Assembly: GCA_028713995.1 (NCBI GenBank)
Contig: JAQTNF010000033.1
Location: 1-41,635 of the forward strand
DNA from: Deltaproteobacteria bacterium
Lineage (GTDB): Bacteria; Myxococcota_A; Polyangia; JAAYKL01
DNA length: 41,635 nucleotides
Direction of reading: 5' to 3'
A program made the translations under genes and the position numbers. This document shows, one piece after another, positions 35,861-41,635 of this stretch (position 1 is the first letter of the stretch; every line of letters begins with the position of its first letter). The notes under the pieces are model-generated. The model ran no database searches and was not told the origin of the DNA. It worked only from the letters and a program-made list of their open reading frames with translations.

Positions 35861-35991
35861 TGACACATGGACATCGATCGGGTATCGCATCCGCATGCTG
35901 AGGAAGCAACGCATCGACTTCGAGGGAGCCTGACGCCATGTCATACACCCCGGTCTTTAAGTGTCATCTGGCGGGTATTGACCCCAATGCC
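35831..35991. mobile_element. Inverted-end repeat element, copy A (161 bp)
   Basis: Starts GGGGCGAT then GGGGTCAATACCC and ends GGGTATTGACCCC; the outer ~30 bases at each end are imperfect inverted repeats continuing through ACTTGA-type and GTGTCATC-type bases. Interior carries TCGATCGGGTATCGCATCC. It differs from copies B and C mainly by 3 extra bases (TGA) near its left end. No transposase is seen, so it is MITE- or REP-like. Confidence 0.8.
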
Positions 35992-36793
35992 CTGCACCCA
36001 AGGCCCAAGGAGGGAAACCCCCAGTGGAGGTGCAGCGCGCATTGGCCGATCCCGCCGTGCGGAAAATCATGGCTGAGCAAGCCCGTTTAGCGGTTCAGGA
36101 GGGTGTTGAAAAGGGAGGATGGATTGTGAAGGCAAGCGGGGGTTATCGTTTTTCTCCTTATAAGAACGATCCATTGAACAACCAAGCCATGGACGTCCTT
36201 CCCCCGCCGGAAGGAACAGTGTTTGGTTTCCACATCCACGAACCGGAACAATATTCCCCCGAATTGAGATTTCGGGCATGGAATGAGCAAAAAACCATAT
36301 CGATTCCGACTATCGATGACGCAAAAACTGCCACAACATATAACAAGCCTCAATTGGTAGTAGATTCGCAGAACACCATGCGTGATCAGTTAACAATAAT
36401 ATCAAGTAGTTACAGCCATTTCTCGGCGGGGAAACCAACTCCCGGTGACCAAGCGACACGCCGATACGAAAGCCGAAGCCTGCCGTACGCCACGGACTCT
36501 CGGGGACAAGAACGGCAAGCGGTCCCTGGACGGACAGAGGCGAGGCCACGACGGCGGAATTTCCAAGAATGTAACCAGCAGATATCGCAACGTATTTCTC
36601 TTAACTGGACACGCATGCGCAGAACACATATTACCTTTTCCCAGGAGGGAGAAACGCTGGAAGTTTTATGCCGATCGGTCCGCGGATCGACACCAACATT
36701 GCGCCCTCTGTATCAAGCTCGGGGTATTTCAACTACAGATCTTTTGAGCCGATGTCGCCTCACTACCCTATGCCATCATGGATGAACAGATGA
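35989..36793 (+). pseudogene. Orphan DUF4329-like tip, broken by a MITE (module 3)
   Basis: Begins within the right end of repeat A with a 250-bp copy of the Rhs tip start, then a diverged core (EQYSPELRF and following, DDAKTATTYNKPQLVVDSQN), and finally the 164-bp shared end. A 241-bp element with a 10-bp target duplication lies inside after QN. Its insertion adds 251 bases and shifts the frame, so the tip is dead as it stands. Without it the frame would run to a TGA overlapping the SUMF1 gene start. No core or own start codon is obvious. Confidence 0.75.
36377..36617. mobile_element. 241-bp MITE-like element with 10-bp target duplication
   Basis: Terminal inverted repeats CATGCGTGATCAGTTAA and, on the other strand, CATGCGTGTCCAGTTAA. 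CGCAGAACAC flanks both sides (36367-36376 and 36618-36627). No coding capacity for a transposase. About 61 bp of its right end recur inverted at 39662-39722. Confidence 0.8.
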
Positions 36794-37998
36794 CTGCGAA
36801 TTTTAAAGACCTGCTCATTTCCTTGTTGGTAACACTCTGGATCGCATCATGCGGCAGCACGCGCGAGTCGCTTCCAAAACATGTTCCGACACCCACGAAA
36901 GAAGAGATACAGGACCAGAGTGCGGGAAGTGAAGCGCCCCAAGAGCCTACGCGAAAGAGCGTGACCAGCAATGGCGTCCTGGTGAGAAATGGCTACGTAC
37001 TGCAAAGGATCGAAAAAGGTAGATGCACGATAAAAGAGCGGTCGCAAGAAATGGTATGCGATCAAACGTCGGAAGACAGCATCGAACGAATGGCATGCAT
37101 GGATAGTGAAAGCGATGCAGCGGTGAGGATATTTGAAACATTCTATCTTGGTTATTGGGATCTCAGAAAGGGCGAGTTCGGCCTCTCTGTGGACGAATAC
37201 TACATCGGGAAACAGGAGGTGACGGTGAGGCAGTACGACGAATGTGTGCAAGCCGGCAAGTGTCCTCCGGTGGCAAGCTGCGCGAGGTGGGAACGCGTTG
37301 GTGCTGAGCCTGTGCTTTCCGGACGAGGGATGGATGCGTTCGAGAGCGAAGCCGACACGGAAAGATGTCCGATGGTTTGCGTTAGCTGGGAGATGGCCAG
37401 GGCATACTGCCGATGGCTTGGGGGCGATCTGCCGACAGAGGAACAATGGGAGTATGCGGCGCGTTGCAGCGGGCGCAACAAGGAAGATGCCTTCGCTGAG
37501 CGAGATACCCAAAGAGAACGCTGCTATAGAGGTAAGATTGGGAAGATCGCGAAGACCGACCACGAAGATGGGGTTTTATACGACATGATCGATAATGTGA
37601 GCGAATGGAACAGAAACGAGGTCTGGTCGGCGATGTTCTGTCGTAACCATCGATACCAACTGTTTTTTACGACGAATAAAAACGACTGCAACGACTTATA
37701 CGGAACCGGGGAATGCTATGATTATGAAAGCGACTCGGAATATAATCCATTGTATCCTTTTAAAGGAGGAAGCTCGGAGCTGCCCAGATATACGAGGTAT
37801 CCTGGGTGGAGATGGGCTCAAGCTCCTGCTGGGAATTACTTCACGGGAATCAGGTGTGTGGTTGGAGGTACACCCCCAACGGGGATACAGGAAAATAAGA
37901 AAATTCCCTATGAACCAATGCCAAGAAAACCAGCACCCAACGATAGCAGGGGGTGTGGATCTCCTCCTAAACCGATTCAGGAAAAACCCACCTTATGA
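36790..37998 (+). CDS. SUMF1/FGE-fold lipoprotein, candidate immunity protein (module 3)
   Basis: A 402-residue paralogue of the gene at 34712, signal peptide ending IASC (Cys21). Shared blocks include YYIGKQEVTVRQYDEC, CPMVCVSWEMARAYCRWLGGDLPTEEQWEYAARCSG and FKGGSSELPRYTRYPGWRWAQ. Between these the two proteins diverge considerably, which fits adaptation to different toxin cores. C-terminal tail is different and longer (KKIPYEPMPRKPAPN). The ATG is in the toxin-end ATGA; 36778 is an earlier in-frame ATG. Partner toxin is broken, so it may be an orphan immunity gene. Confidence 0.75.
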   Translation: MTANFKDLLISLLVTLWIASCGSTRESLPKHVPTPTKEEIQDQSAGSEAPQEPTRKSVTSNGVLVRNGYVLQRIEKGRCTIKERSQEMVCDQTSEDSIERMACMDSESDAAVRIFETFYLGYWDLRKGEFGLSVDEYYIGKQEVTVRQYDECVQAGKCPPVASCARWERVGAEPVLSGRGMDAFESEADTERCPMVCVSWEMARAYCRWLGGDLPTEEQWEYAARCSGRNKEDAFAERDTQRERCYRGKIGKIAKTDHEDGVLYDMIDNVSEWNRNEVWSAMFCRNHRYQLFFTTNKNDCNDLYGTGECYDYESDSEYNPLYPFKGGSSELPRYTRYPGWRWAQAPAGNYFTGIRCVVGGTPPTGIQENKKIPYEPMPRKPAPNDSRGCGSPPKPIQEKPTL

Positions 37999-38017
37999 TG
38001 CAGTGGCGGGAAGTGGA

Positions 38018-38175
38018 GGGGCGATGGGGTCAATACCCACCACTTGACACATGGACATCGATCGGGTATCGCATCCGCATGCTGAGGAAGCAACGCATCG
38101 ACTTCGAGGGAGCCTGACGCCATGTCATACACCCCGGTCTTTAAGTGTCATCTGGCGGGTATTGACCCTATGACC
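38018..38175. mobile_element. Inverted-end repeat element, copy B (158 bp)
   Basis: Same ends as copy A and essentially identical to copy C. A GGGAG followed by GCCTGACGCC and an ATG near its right end opens a frame (MSYTPVFKCHLAGIDP) that reads directly into the next module. Confidence 0.85.
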
Positions 38176-38475
38176 ACGTCAGAATACCAGCATACTCAAG
38201 CCGGTTTCGGGCTGACTGACTATGATAAAGTGACATTGCCAGGAGGGGGACAAGCCGGTATTGCGCAAATGCAAGTAAACCAGATGTGCAAGGAGCTTGG
38301 CATCGATCCAAGCAATATAGCACCGCATGGTTTGGAGTTGCCATTCAACCAAAATGCCCCGACACCAAGTTCTCCTGTCCAGGCATATCGAAGCAATGGC
38401 GTTTTGTATCATAATTTGGAAGGTAATGTCTGGAGTGACAAATCTATCCAAAGGCGCTGGACCGGCTGGCCGTAG
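38122..38475 (+). CDS. Orphan toxin tip read from repeat B (module 4)
   Basis: A 117-residue frame whose first 16 residues come from repeat B. The remainder (TTSEYQHTQAGFGLTDYDKVTLPGG, then LGIDPSNIAPHGLELPFNQN) is AT-rich and resembles no family I recognise, although its size and place match Rhs tips. The lipoprotein gene follows after 14 bp. Either a tip expressed from the repeat's start codon or a remnant. Confidence 0.45.
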   Translation: MSYTPVFKCHLAGIDPMTTSEYQHTQAGFGLTDYDKVTLPGGGQAGIAQMQVNQMCKELGIDPSNIAPHGLELPFNQNAPTPSSPVQAYRSNGVLYHNLEGNVWSDKSIQRRWTGWP

Positions 38476-38489
38476 CGATTGGGACACCA

Positions 38490-39626
38490 ATGACGACAAA
38501 AATGATGATATTGTCTCTTCTGTTGATTTTGATCGGCGCTTACGAGGCGTTTGGTGTGTTGGGATGCTCAGCGGGCCATCAATCGCATGCTGTATCGCTG
38601 CGAAATCAAACGATAGAGCATAATACTTATATAAGCGCCATTCGGTTTACCAATGATGGGAGATATCTGTTTTCTCAAGGAGATATGGATGGCAAGATTA
38701 TCTCATGGAACATCAAAACAATGCAGCCGGAGAAAGTGCTGGTTAGACCGTTTGGGAGATATTCAAAATTTGAGATAAGCCCAGTTGGCACGACTCTCGT
38801 ATACCTAAAAGGTAGAGAACTCAAGTTGTTTGATTATGAGACGCTGAGAGATGTTGGGGTTCTTTATGGGAATACGGTGGATCGCATAGTATATCTAATG
38901 GGTGGAAAATATTTGGCTGCCGGAGTTTATGTATGGGATGTAAACGAAAAAAAAATAATATCTGAATTGTATAAATGGGGATTCCTGATGTCTGAAGTTC
39001 CGACAAAAGACGAATTGATATTTTCTGGATATGATTTTCTGGATATCGTCGATATAAAAAGCAAAACGGAAATACGAAGAATCAGGATCGAAAGCAAATG
39101 GGACACGACCATACAGGGGATTTGCCAAGTCATTATTGAATCGGACGGCAAGAGAGGATATGCATTAAGCGATAGTGGTATATTAGGCATTTTCAATGTG
39201 GAAACCGGAGAAGTGACGGCACGCATTAAAACCTATCCAGGAAAGATCATGATGGATGAGAAAAAGAGGAGACTGTATAAAATAACGCGAAGGGCCGGTA
39301 TCACTTCTGAGGATAAGTATATAAACCAAAAATATGCGCTAATAGATATGTCTTATGAATTCGAGGTATATGATATGGATAGCGCAAAACTTATTGACAA
39401 GGGAAAGTGGGTTGTCCCAAAAGATACGATAGAAAAAATGGTAACCGAAGACGGAACGCCAGCCGTTGGGATCTTGGATGCTGTCCTATCCCCCGACGGT
39501 AAAATCATAGCTGTTTCCTCTGAAGGATGTACCATCCGTCTTTTTAGCAGCGAGACCTTCAAGCCCATCGGTCTGCTGGGCGAGGGTTGCCGGGTCGCTC
39601 CAAGACCAATCGAAATAAGTGGTTGA
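38490..39626 (+). CDS. Beta-propeller-like lipoprotein, candidate immunity protein (module 4)
   Basis: A 378-residue lipoprotein, signal peptide ending VLGC (Cys26). It shows WD40-like repeats: AIRFTNDGRYLFSQGDMDGKIISWNIKT, LSPDGKIIAVSSEGCTIRLFSSET and blades between. AT-rich. Placed after an orphan tip, so a periplasmic immunity role is inferred; propellers are otherwise generic binding folds. A Met at 38502 is an alternative start. Confidence 0.65.
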   Translation: MTTKMMILSLLLILIGAYEAFGVLGCSAGHQSHAVSLRNQTIEHNTYISAIRFTNDGRYLFSQGDMDGKIISWNIKTMQPEKVLVRPFGRYSKFEISPVGTTLVYLKGRELKLFDYETLRDVGVLYGNTVDRIVYLMGGKYLAAGVYVWDVNEKKIISELYKWGFLMSEVPTKDELIFSGYDFLDIVDIKSKTEIRRIRIESKWDTTIQGICQVIIESDGKRGYALSDSGILGIFNVETGEVTARIKTYPGKIMMDEKKRRLYKITRRAGITSEDKYINQKYALIDMSYEFEVYDMDSAKLIDKGKWVVPKDTIEKMVTEDGTPAVGILDAVLSPDGKIIAVSSEGCTIRLFSSETFKPIGLLGEGCRVAPRPIEISG

Positions 39627-39642
39627 ACCCAACACATGGAAC

Positions 39643-39662
39643 GGGGCGATGGGGTCAATACC
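39643..39662 (+). mobile_element. Repeat element, copy D: left end only
   Basis: Only the first 20 bases of the A/B/C element are present, then sequence changes to the CATGCGTG end of the MITE. The two element types have thus been joined here. Confidence 0.7.
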
Positions 39663-39722
39663 ATGCGTGTCCAGTTAAGAGAAATACGTTGCGATATCTG
39701 CTGGTTACATTCTTGGAAATTC
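39662..39722 (-). mobile_element. 61-bp inverted copy of the MITE right end
   Basis: The reverse complement of about 36556-36617: starts CATGCGTGTCCAGTTAAG and continues to TTGGAAATTC, then diverges. The other end is not seen, so it is a truncated copy or the end of a larger element of the same family. Confidence 0.75.
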
Positions 39723-39983
39723 GACTGGCGCCCTGCTCACTCGTGAGCACCTCGTTCTCGTGCTCACTCGAATGCGGTGGGGCGAAAGTTCCAGCCGACT
39801 TCCGGCGTGCAGATATCAAGGAAACACGAGCAAAAACAACACGATAGCCTTGCGCGACGAGTTGACTAACCCGGGTCCGTAGCCATCATGTCCCACAGGT
39901 AACGGCGCACCCCACAATGCCCAGCAGGGTGCCGCGCGCGGAGCGCGGGTGGATTCGTGTACGCCGCGAAAGGAGAAACCGAC
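39723..39983. other. Intergenic, no intact gene
   Basis: Holds a short palindrome (GCTCACTCGTGAGC near 39735) and no supported frame. It leads into the ribosome site AAAGGAGAAACC of the Rad52-like fragment. Confidence 0.3.
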
Positions 39984-40112
39984 ATGAACCGCGAGCTATT
40001 GGAGAAGCCGTTTCCGGCCGACCGGATCAAGACCCGGAAGGGCGGGGGCGATGGGGTCAATACCCACCACTTGACACATGGACATCGATCGGGTATCGCA
40101 TCCGCATGCTGA
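39984..40112 (+). pseudogene. Truncated Rad52-like single-strand annealing protein start
   Basis: A 42-codon frame with AGGAG before ATG. Its first 20 codons (MNRELLEKPFP, then DRIKTRKG) match the N-terminus of bacterial/phage Rad52/22-type annealing proteins. At 40045 repeat C interrupts, and the frame stops inside it at 40110. No continuation of the gene is found after the repeat, so the rest was lost. Recognition is from memory of the family start only. Confidence 0.55.
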
Positions 40113-40202
40113 GGAAGCAACGCATCGACTTCGAGGGAGCCTGACGCCATGTCATACACCCCGGTCTTTAAGTGTCATCTGGCGGGTATTGACCCTATGA
40201 CC
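40045..40202. mobile_element. Inverted-end repeat element, copy C (158 bp)
   Basis: Nearly identical to copy B with both ends intact. It interrupts the Rad52-like start on its left and fuses by MSYTPVFKCHLAGIDP to a secreted-protein remnant on its right. Confidence 0.85.
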
Positions 40203-40412
40203 CCCACCTGGACCGCGGTGCCGACCTCGGTGCCGTTCACGGACGCGTTCGGCAACTGGTGCCTGCTGAATTCGGGCTGGCTGGAGCACACGTACACCCT
40301 GCCGGCCGCGTACCTGAACGATCAGTTCAGGATGCGGTGGATCTTCTACTCCAACGCCCAGAACCGTTTCCGCGGCCCGTTCGTGGACAACGTCCACCTC
40401 GTAAAGAACTAA
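40149..40412 (+). pseudogene. C-terminal remnant of a secreted protein fused to repeat C
   Basis: An 87-residue frame begun by the repeat's ATG. The part after the repeat, TWTAVPTSVPFTDAFGNWCLLNSGWLEHTY and then RMRWIFYSNAQNRFRGPFVDNVHLVKN, looks like the last strands of a jelly-roll or CUB/MAM-like surface domain, ending in VDNV as those domains do. GC-rich, unlike the toxin modules. Its N-terminus is missing. Confidence 0.5.
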
Positions 40413-40488
40413 AACCGGAGCGCGGCTTGGTGTGGTATTGTGGGGAGGCTCGCCGCAAGCCTTTGGGGGGTGCAAGGTGGAGGGAACG

Positions 40489-41635
40489 ATGAAGTATAGA
40501 TTGACTGTTATGACTCTTTGGACACTGTTCGCGCTCGCTGTCGGATGCTCTGGTTGTTCGGGAAAAAACTCGAGCGGAAACCCCGGGAGTGAAGCCGGCA
40601 CCGACTCCGACGCGGACTCTGATAACGATTCTGACGCGGACTCCGATTCCGACTCAGACAATGATTCGGATTCGGACGGCGACTCAGACTCTGATTCCGA
40701 CAATGACAGCGATTCCGACAGTGACTCGGACTCGGATGGCGACACGGACACGATCACCAATGTGGAGCCCTGGGTATGGACTGACAACCCGCCCGGCGAG
40801 GGCTGCGGGACAGGATGCAAGCAGCTTACGTTCGTTGAAAGCGTCAGAGAAAGAGCCTGGGATGTTTGGGATAAAATGTTGGCGGTGAAAGACGCGCATA
40901 ACGGTATTTCCAAATATCTTTATGTCATAGATGTCGCGAATAATAAGTTCATGAAGATCCCGGACATGCATCCCGAATATCCGGTGAGCTCGTTGGCAAG
41001 CGCCATAAAAGGACCAGCAATCTATAACGGGATTATCTATTACTCTCTAGCCGTCTTTACCTCCGTTCCTATGAAAGTAGAGTTGATTCGGGCGGATGCA
41101 ATCGCGAAAACCCAGGAGGTCGTATTCTCCAAGGACAGACCGGTCGTGACTGGGGAAATCTACATTCCAGAGGATATCGACGCGTATGGGGATCGCGTCG
41201 TGAGCGTGGCCGGCTGCACCGAGATCGTAAATGGAGTGTGGCCTCTGTGTGTGTACACACCCCCCTGGCCAACGCAGGGACAAGCCATCATCGATGAAAC
41301 ATATGGTTTCTACAACTCCCTGTGGAAGGACACGCTCGTGTTCACCGATATCAGACCCACGCACGCGGACGACATCACCGGCTACGACTTCAAGACCGGG
41401 AAGTTCATCACCATCACCAACGACGACGAGTACCAGATCTTCCCGCGTATTCACGAGAACAGGATTGTCTACATGGACCTGCGAATGGGAAGCGGCACCC
41501 CCGCGAACTGGGACAACTCGTCCGTGTACCTGCACGACCTCACTACGGGGGACACGCGGCACATCGCAGGTGGAAACTGGATCGCGGCCTACCCGGACGT
41601 ATTCGGTGACATCGCGATCTGGCTCGACTACCGTG
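40489..41635 (+). CDS. Asp-Ser-linker lipoprotein with probable beta-propeller (3' end outside)
   Basis: Open to the window end (at least 382 residues). Signal peptide ends LAVGC (Cys20); GGTGGAGGGAACG precedes the ATG. Residues 38-90 are almost wholly Asp/Ser/Asn/Gly (TDSDADSDNDSD-type), a flexible surface linker. From there GCGTGCKQLTFVESVRERAWDVWDK and a series of strand pairs (YNGIIYYSL, GDRVVSVAGC, ENRIVYMDL, IWLDY) suggests a TolB/propeller-like repeat domain. Such linkers occur in myxobacterial lipoproteins. Its leader is shared with 30749-30780. Role unknown. Confidence 0.75.
   Translation, partial: MKYRLTVMTLWTLFALAVGCSGCSGKNSSGNPGSEAGTDSDADSDNDSDADSDSDSDNDSDSDGDSDSDSDNDSDSDSDSDSDGDTDTITNVEPWVWTDNPPGEGCGTGCKQLTFVESVRERAWDVWDKMLAVKDAHNGISKYLYVIDVANNKFMKIPDMHPEYPVSSLASAIKGPAIYNGIIYYSLAVFTSVPMKVELIRADAIAKTQEVVFSKDRPVVTGEIYIPEDIDAYGDRVVSVAGCTEIVNGVWPLCVYTPPWPTQGQAIIDETYGFYNSLWKDTLVFTDIRPTHADDITGYDFKTGKFITITNDDEYQIFPRIHENRIVYMDLRMGSGTPANWDNSSVYLHDLTTGDTRHIAGGNWIAAYPDVFGDIAIWLDYR
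40583..40614 (+). repeat. 32-bp block shared with 30749-30780
   Basis: Codes for PGSEAGTDSDA in this lipoprotein; the other copy sits 9.8 kb upstream in another frame at the start of toxin module 1. Its presence at both edges of the toxin region suggests recombination or duplication of the leader. Confidence 0.8.

Noticed and set aside
36410-36616. Minus-strand frame inside the MITE as a protein
   Set aside because: It begins in the inverted end and ends in a low-complexity Arg/Ser-rich stretch; it has no known family and is probably non-coding.
35831-40202. CRISPR array
   Set aside because: The repeats are about 158 bp, have inverted ends and are 2 kb apart with genes between them; no short regular spacers exist.

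Overview
The window is GC-rich bacterial chromosome for its first 30 kb and an accessory, mosaic region for the last 11 kb. Gene content suggests a Myxococcota or related deltaproteobacterial lineage: a Hanks-type kinase, a PP2C phosphatase fused to a cyclic-nucleotide-binding domain, a PilZ protein, many lipoproteins including one with a long Asp-Ser linker, a Gld-like ABC/DUF4340 cluster and a RibB protein with a degenerate second domain. This placement is inference; there is no rRNA or other marker gene here.

Layout. 92-8241 (minus) is a tightly packed set that reads as an osmotic and ion-stress operon: a 41-residue membrane peptide, a GH15 trehalase/glucoamylase, a fused trehalose-6-phosphate synthase/phosphatase, a TrkA-Usp protein, a CPA2 antiporter and an NhaD antiporter. 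8321-8871 holds a small exported protein and a PAS-domain remnant. 9142-10345 (minus) is DUF2892-lgt. 10422-13333 (plus) is an ECF sigma factor, a zinc-finger anti-sigma factor and an octaheme cytochrome. Two matching promoter-like boxes (TGTAACC-N17-TCSAA) face the cytochrome operon and DUF2892-lgt. 13402-17277 (plus) is YqgE/AlgH, then ribE-ribB(X)-ribH-nusB and a lone M17 peptidase N-terminal domain. 17284-22809 (minus) is a Gld-like ABC transporter with its auxiliary proteins. 23064-30552 carries signalling genes (PP2C-cNMP, FecR-like lipoprotein, cold-shock protein, M74 endopeptidase, Ser/Thr kinase, PilZ protein), a CorA-like protein and a HAD phosphatase.

From about 30.6 kb the sequence becomes a patchwork. 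A 5'-truncated Rhs gene ends in a DUF4329-like toxin domain and overlaps, by ATGA, a lipoprotein with a formylglycine-generating-enzyme-like (SUMF1) fold. Around it lie orphan toxin tips, each followed by an AT-rich lipoprotein gene: 30728/31273, 35989/36790 and 38122/38490. Three nearly identical 158-161 bp elements with inverted ends, and a fourth truncated end, separate these modules. A 241 bp MITE-like element with a 10 bp target duplication has broken one toxin tip, and the start of a Rad52-like annealing protein is cut off by one of the repeats. I read the region as an Rhs tip/immunity cassette array whose candidate immunity proteins are lipoproteins, so the toxins may act in the periplasm. 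The window ends inside a long Asp-Ser-linker lipoprotein with a probable beta-propeller.
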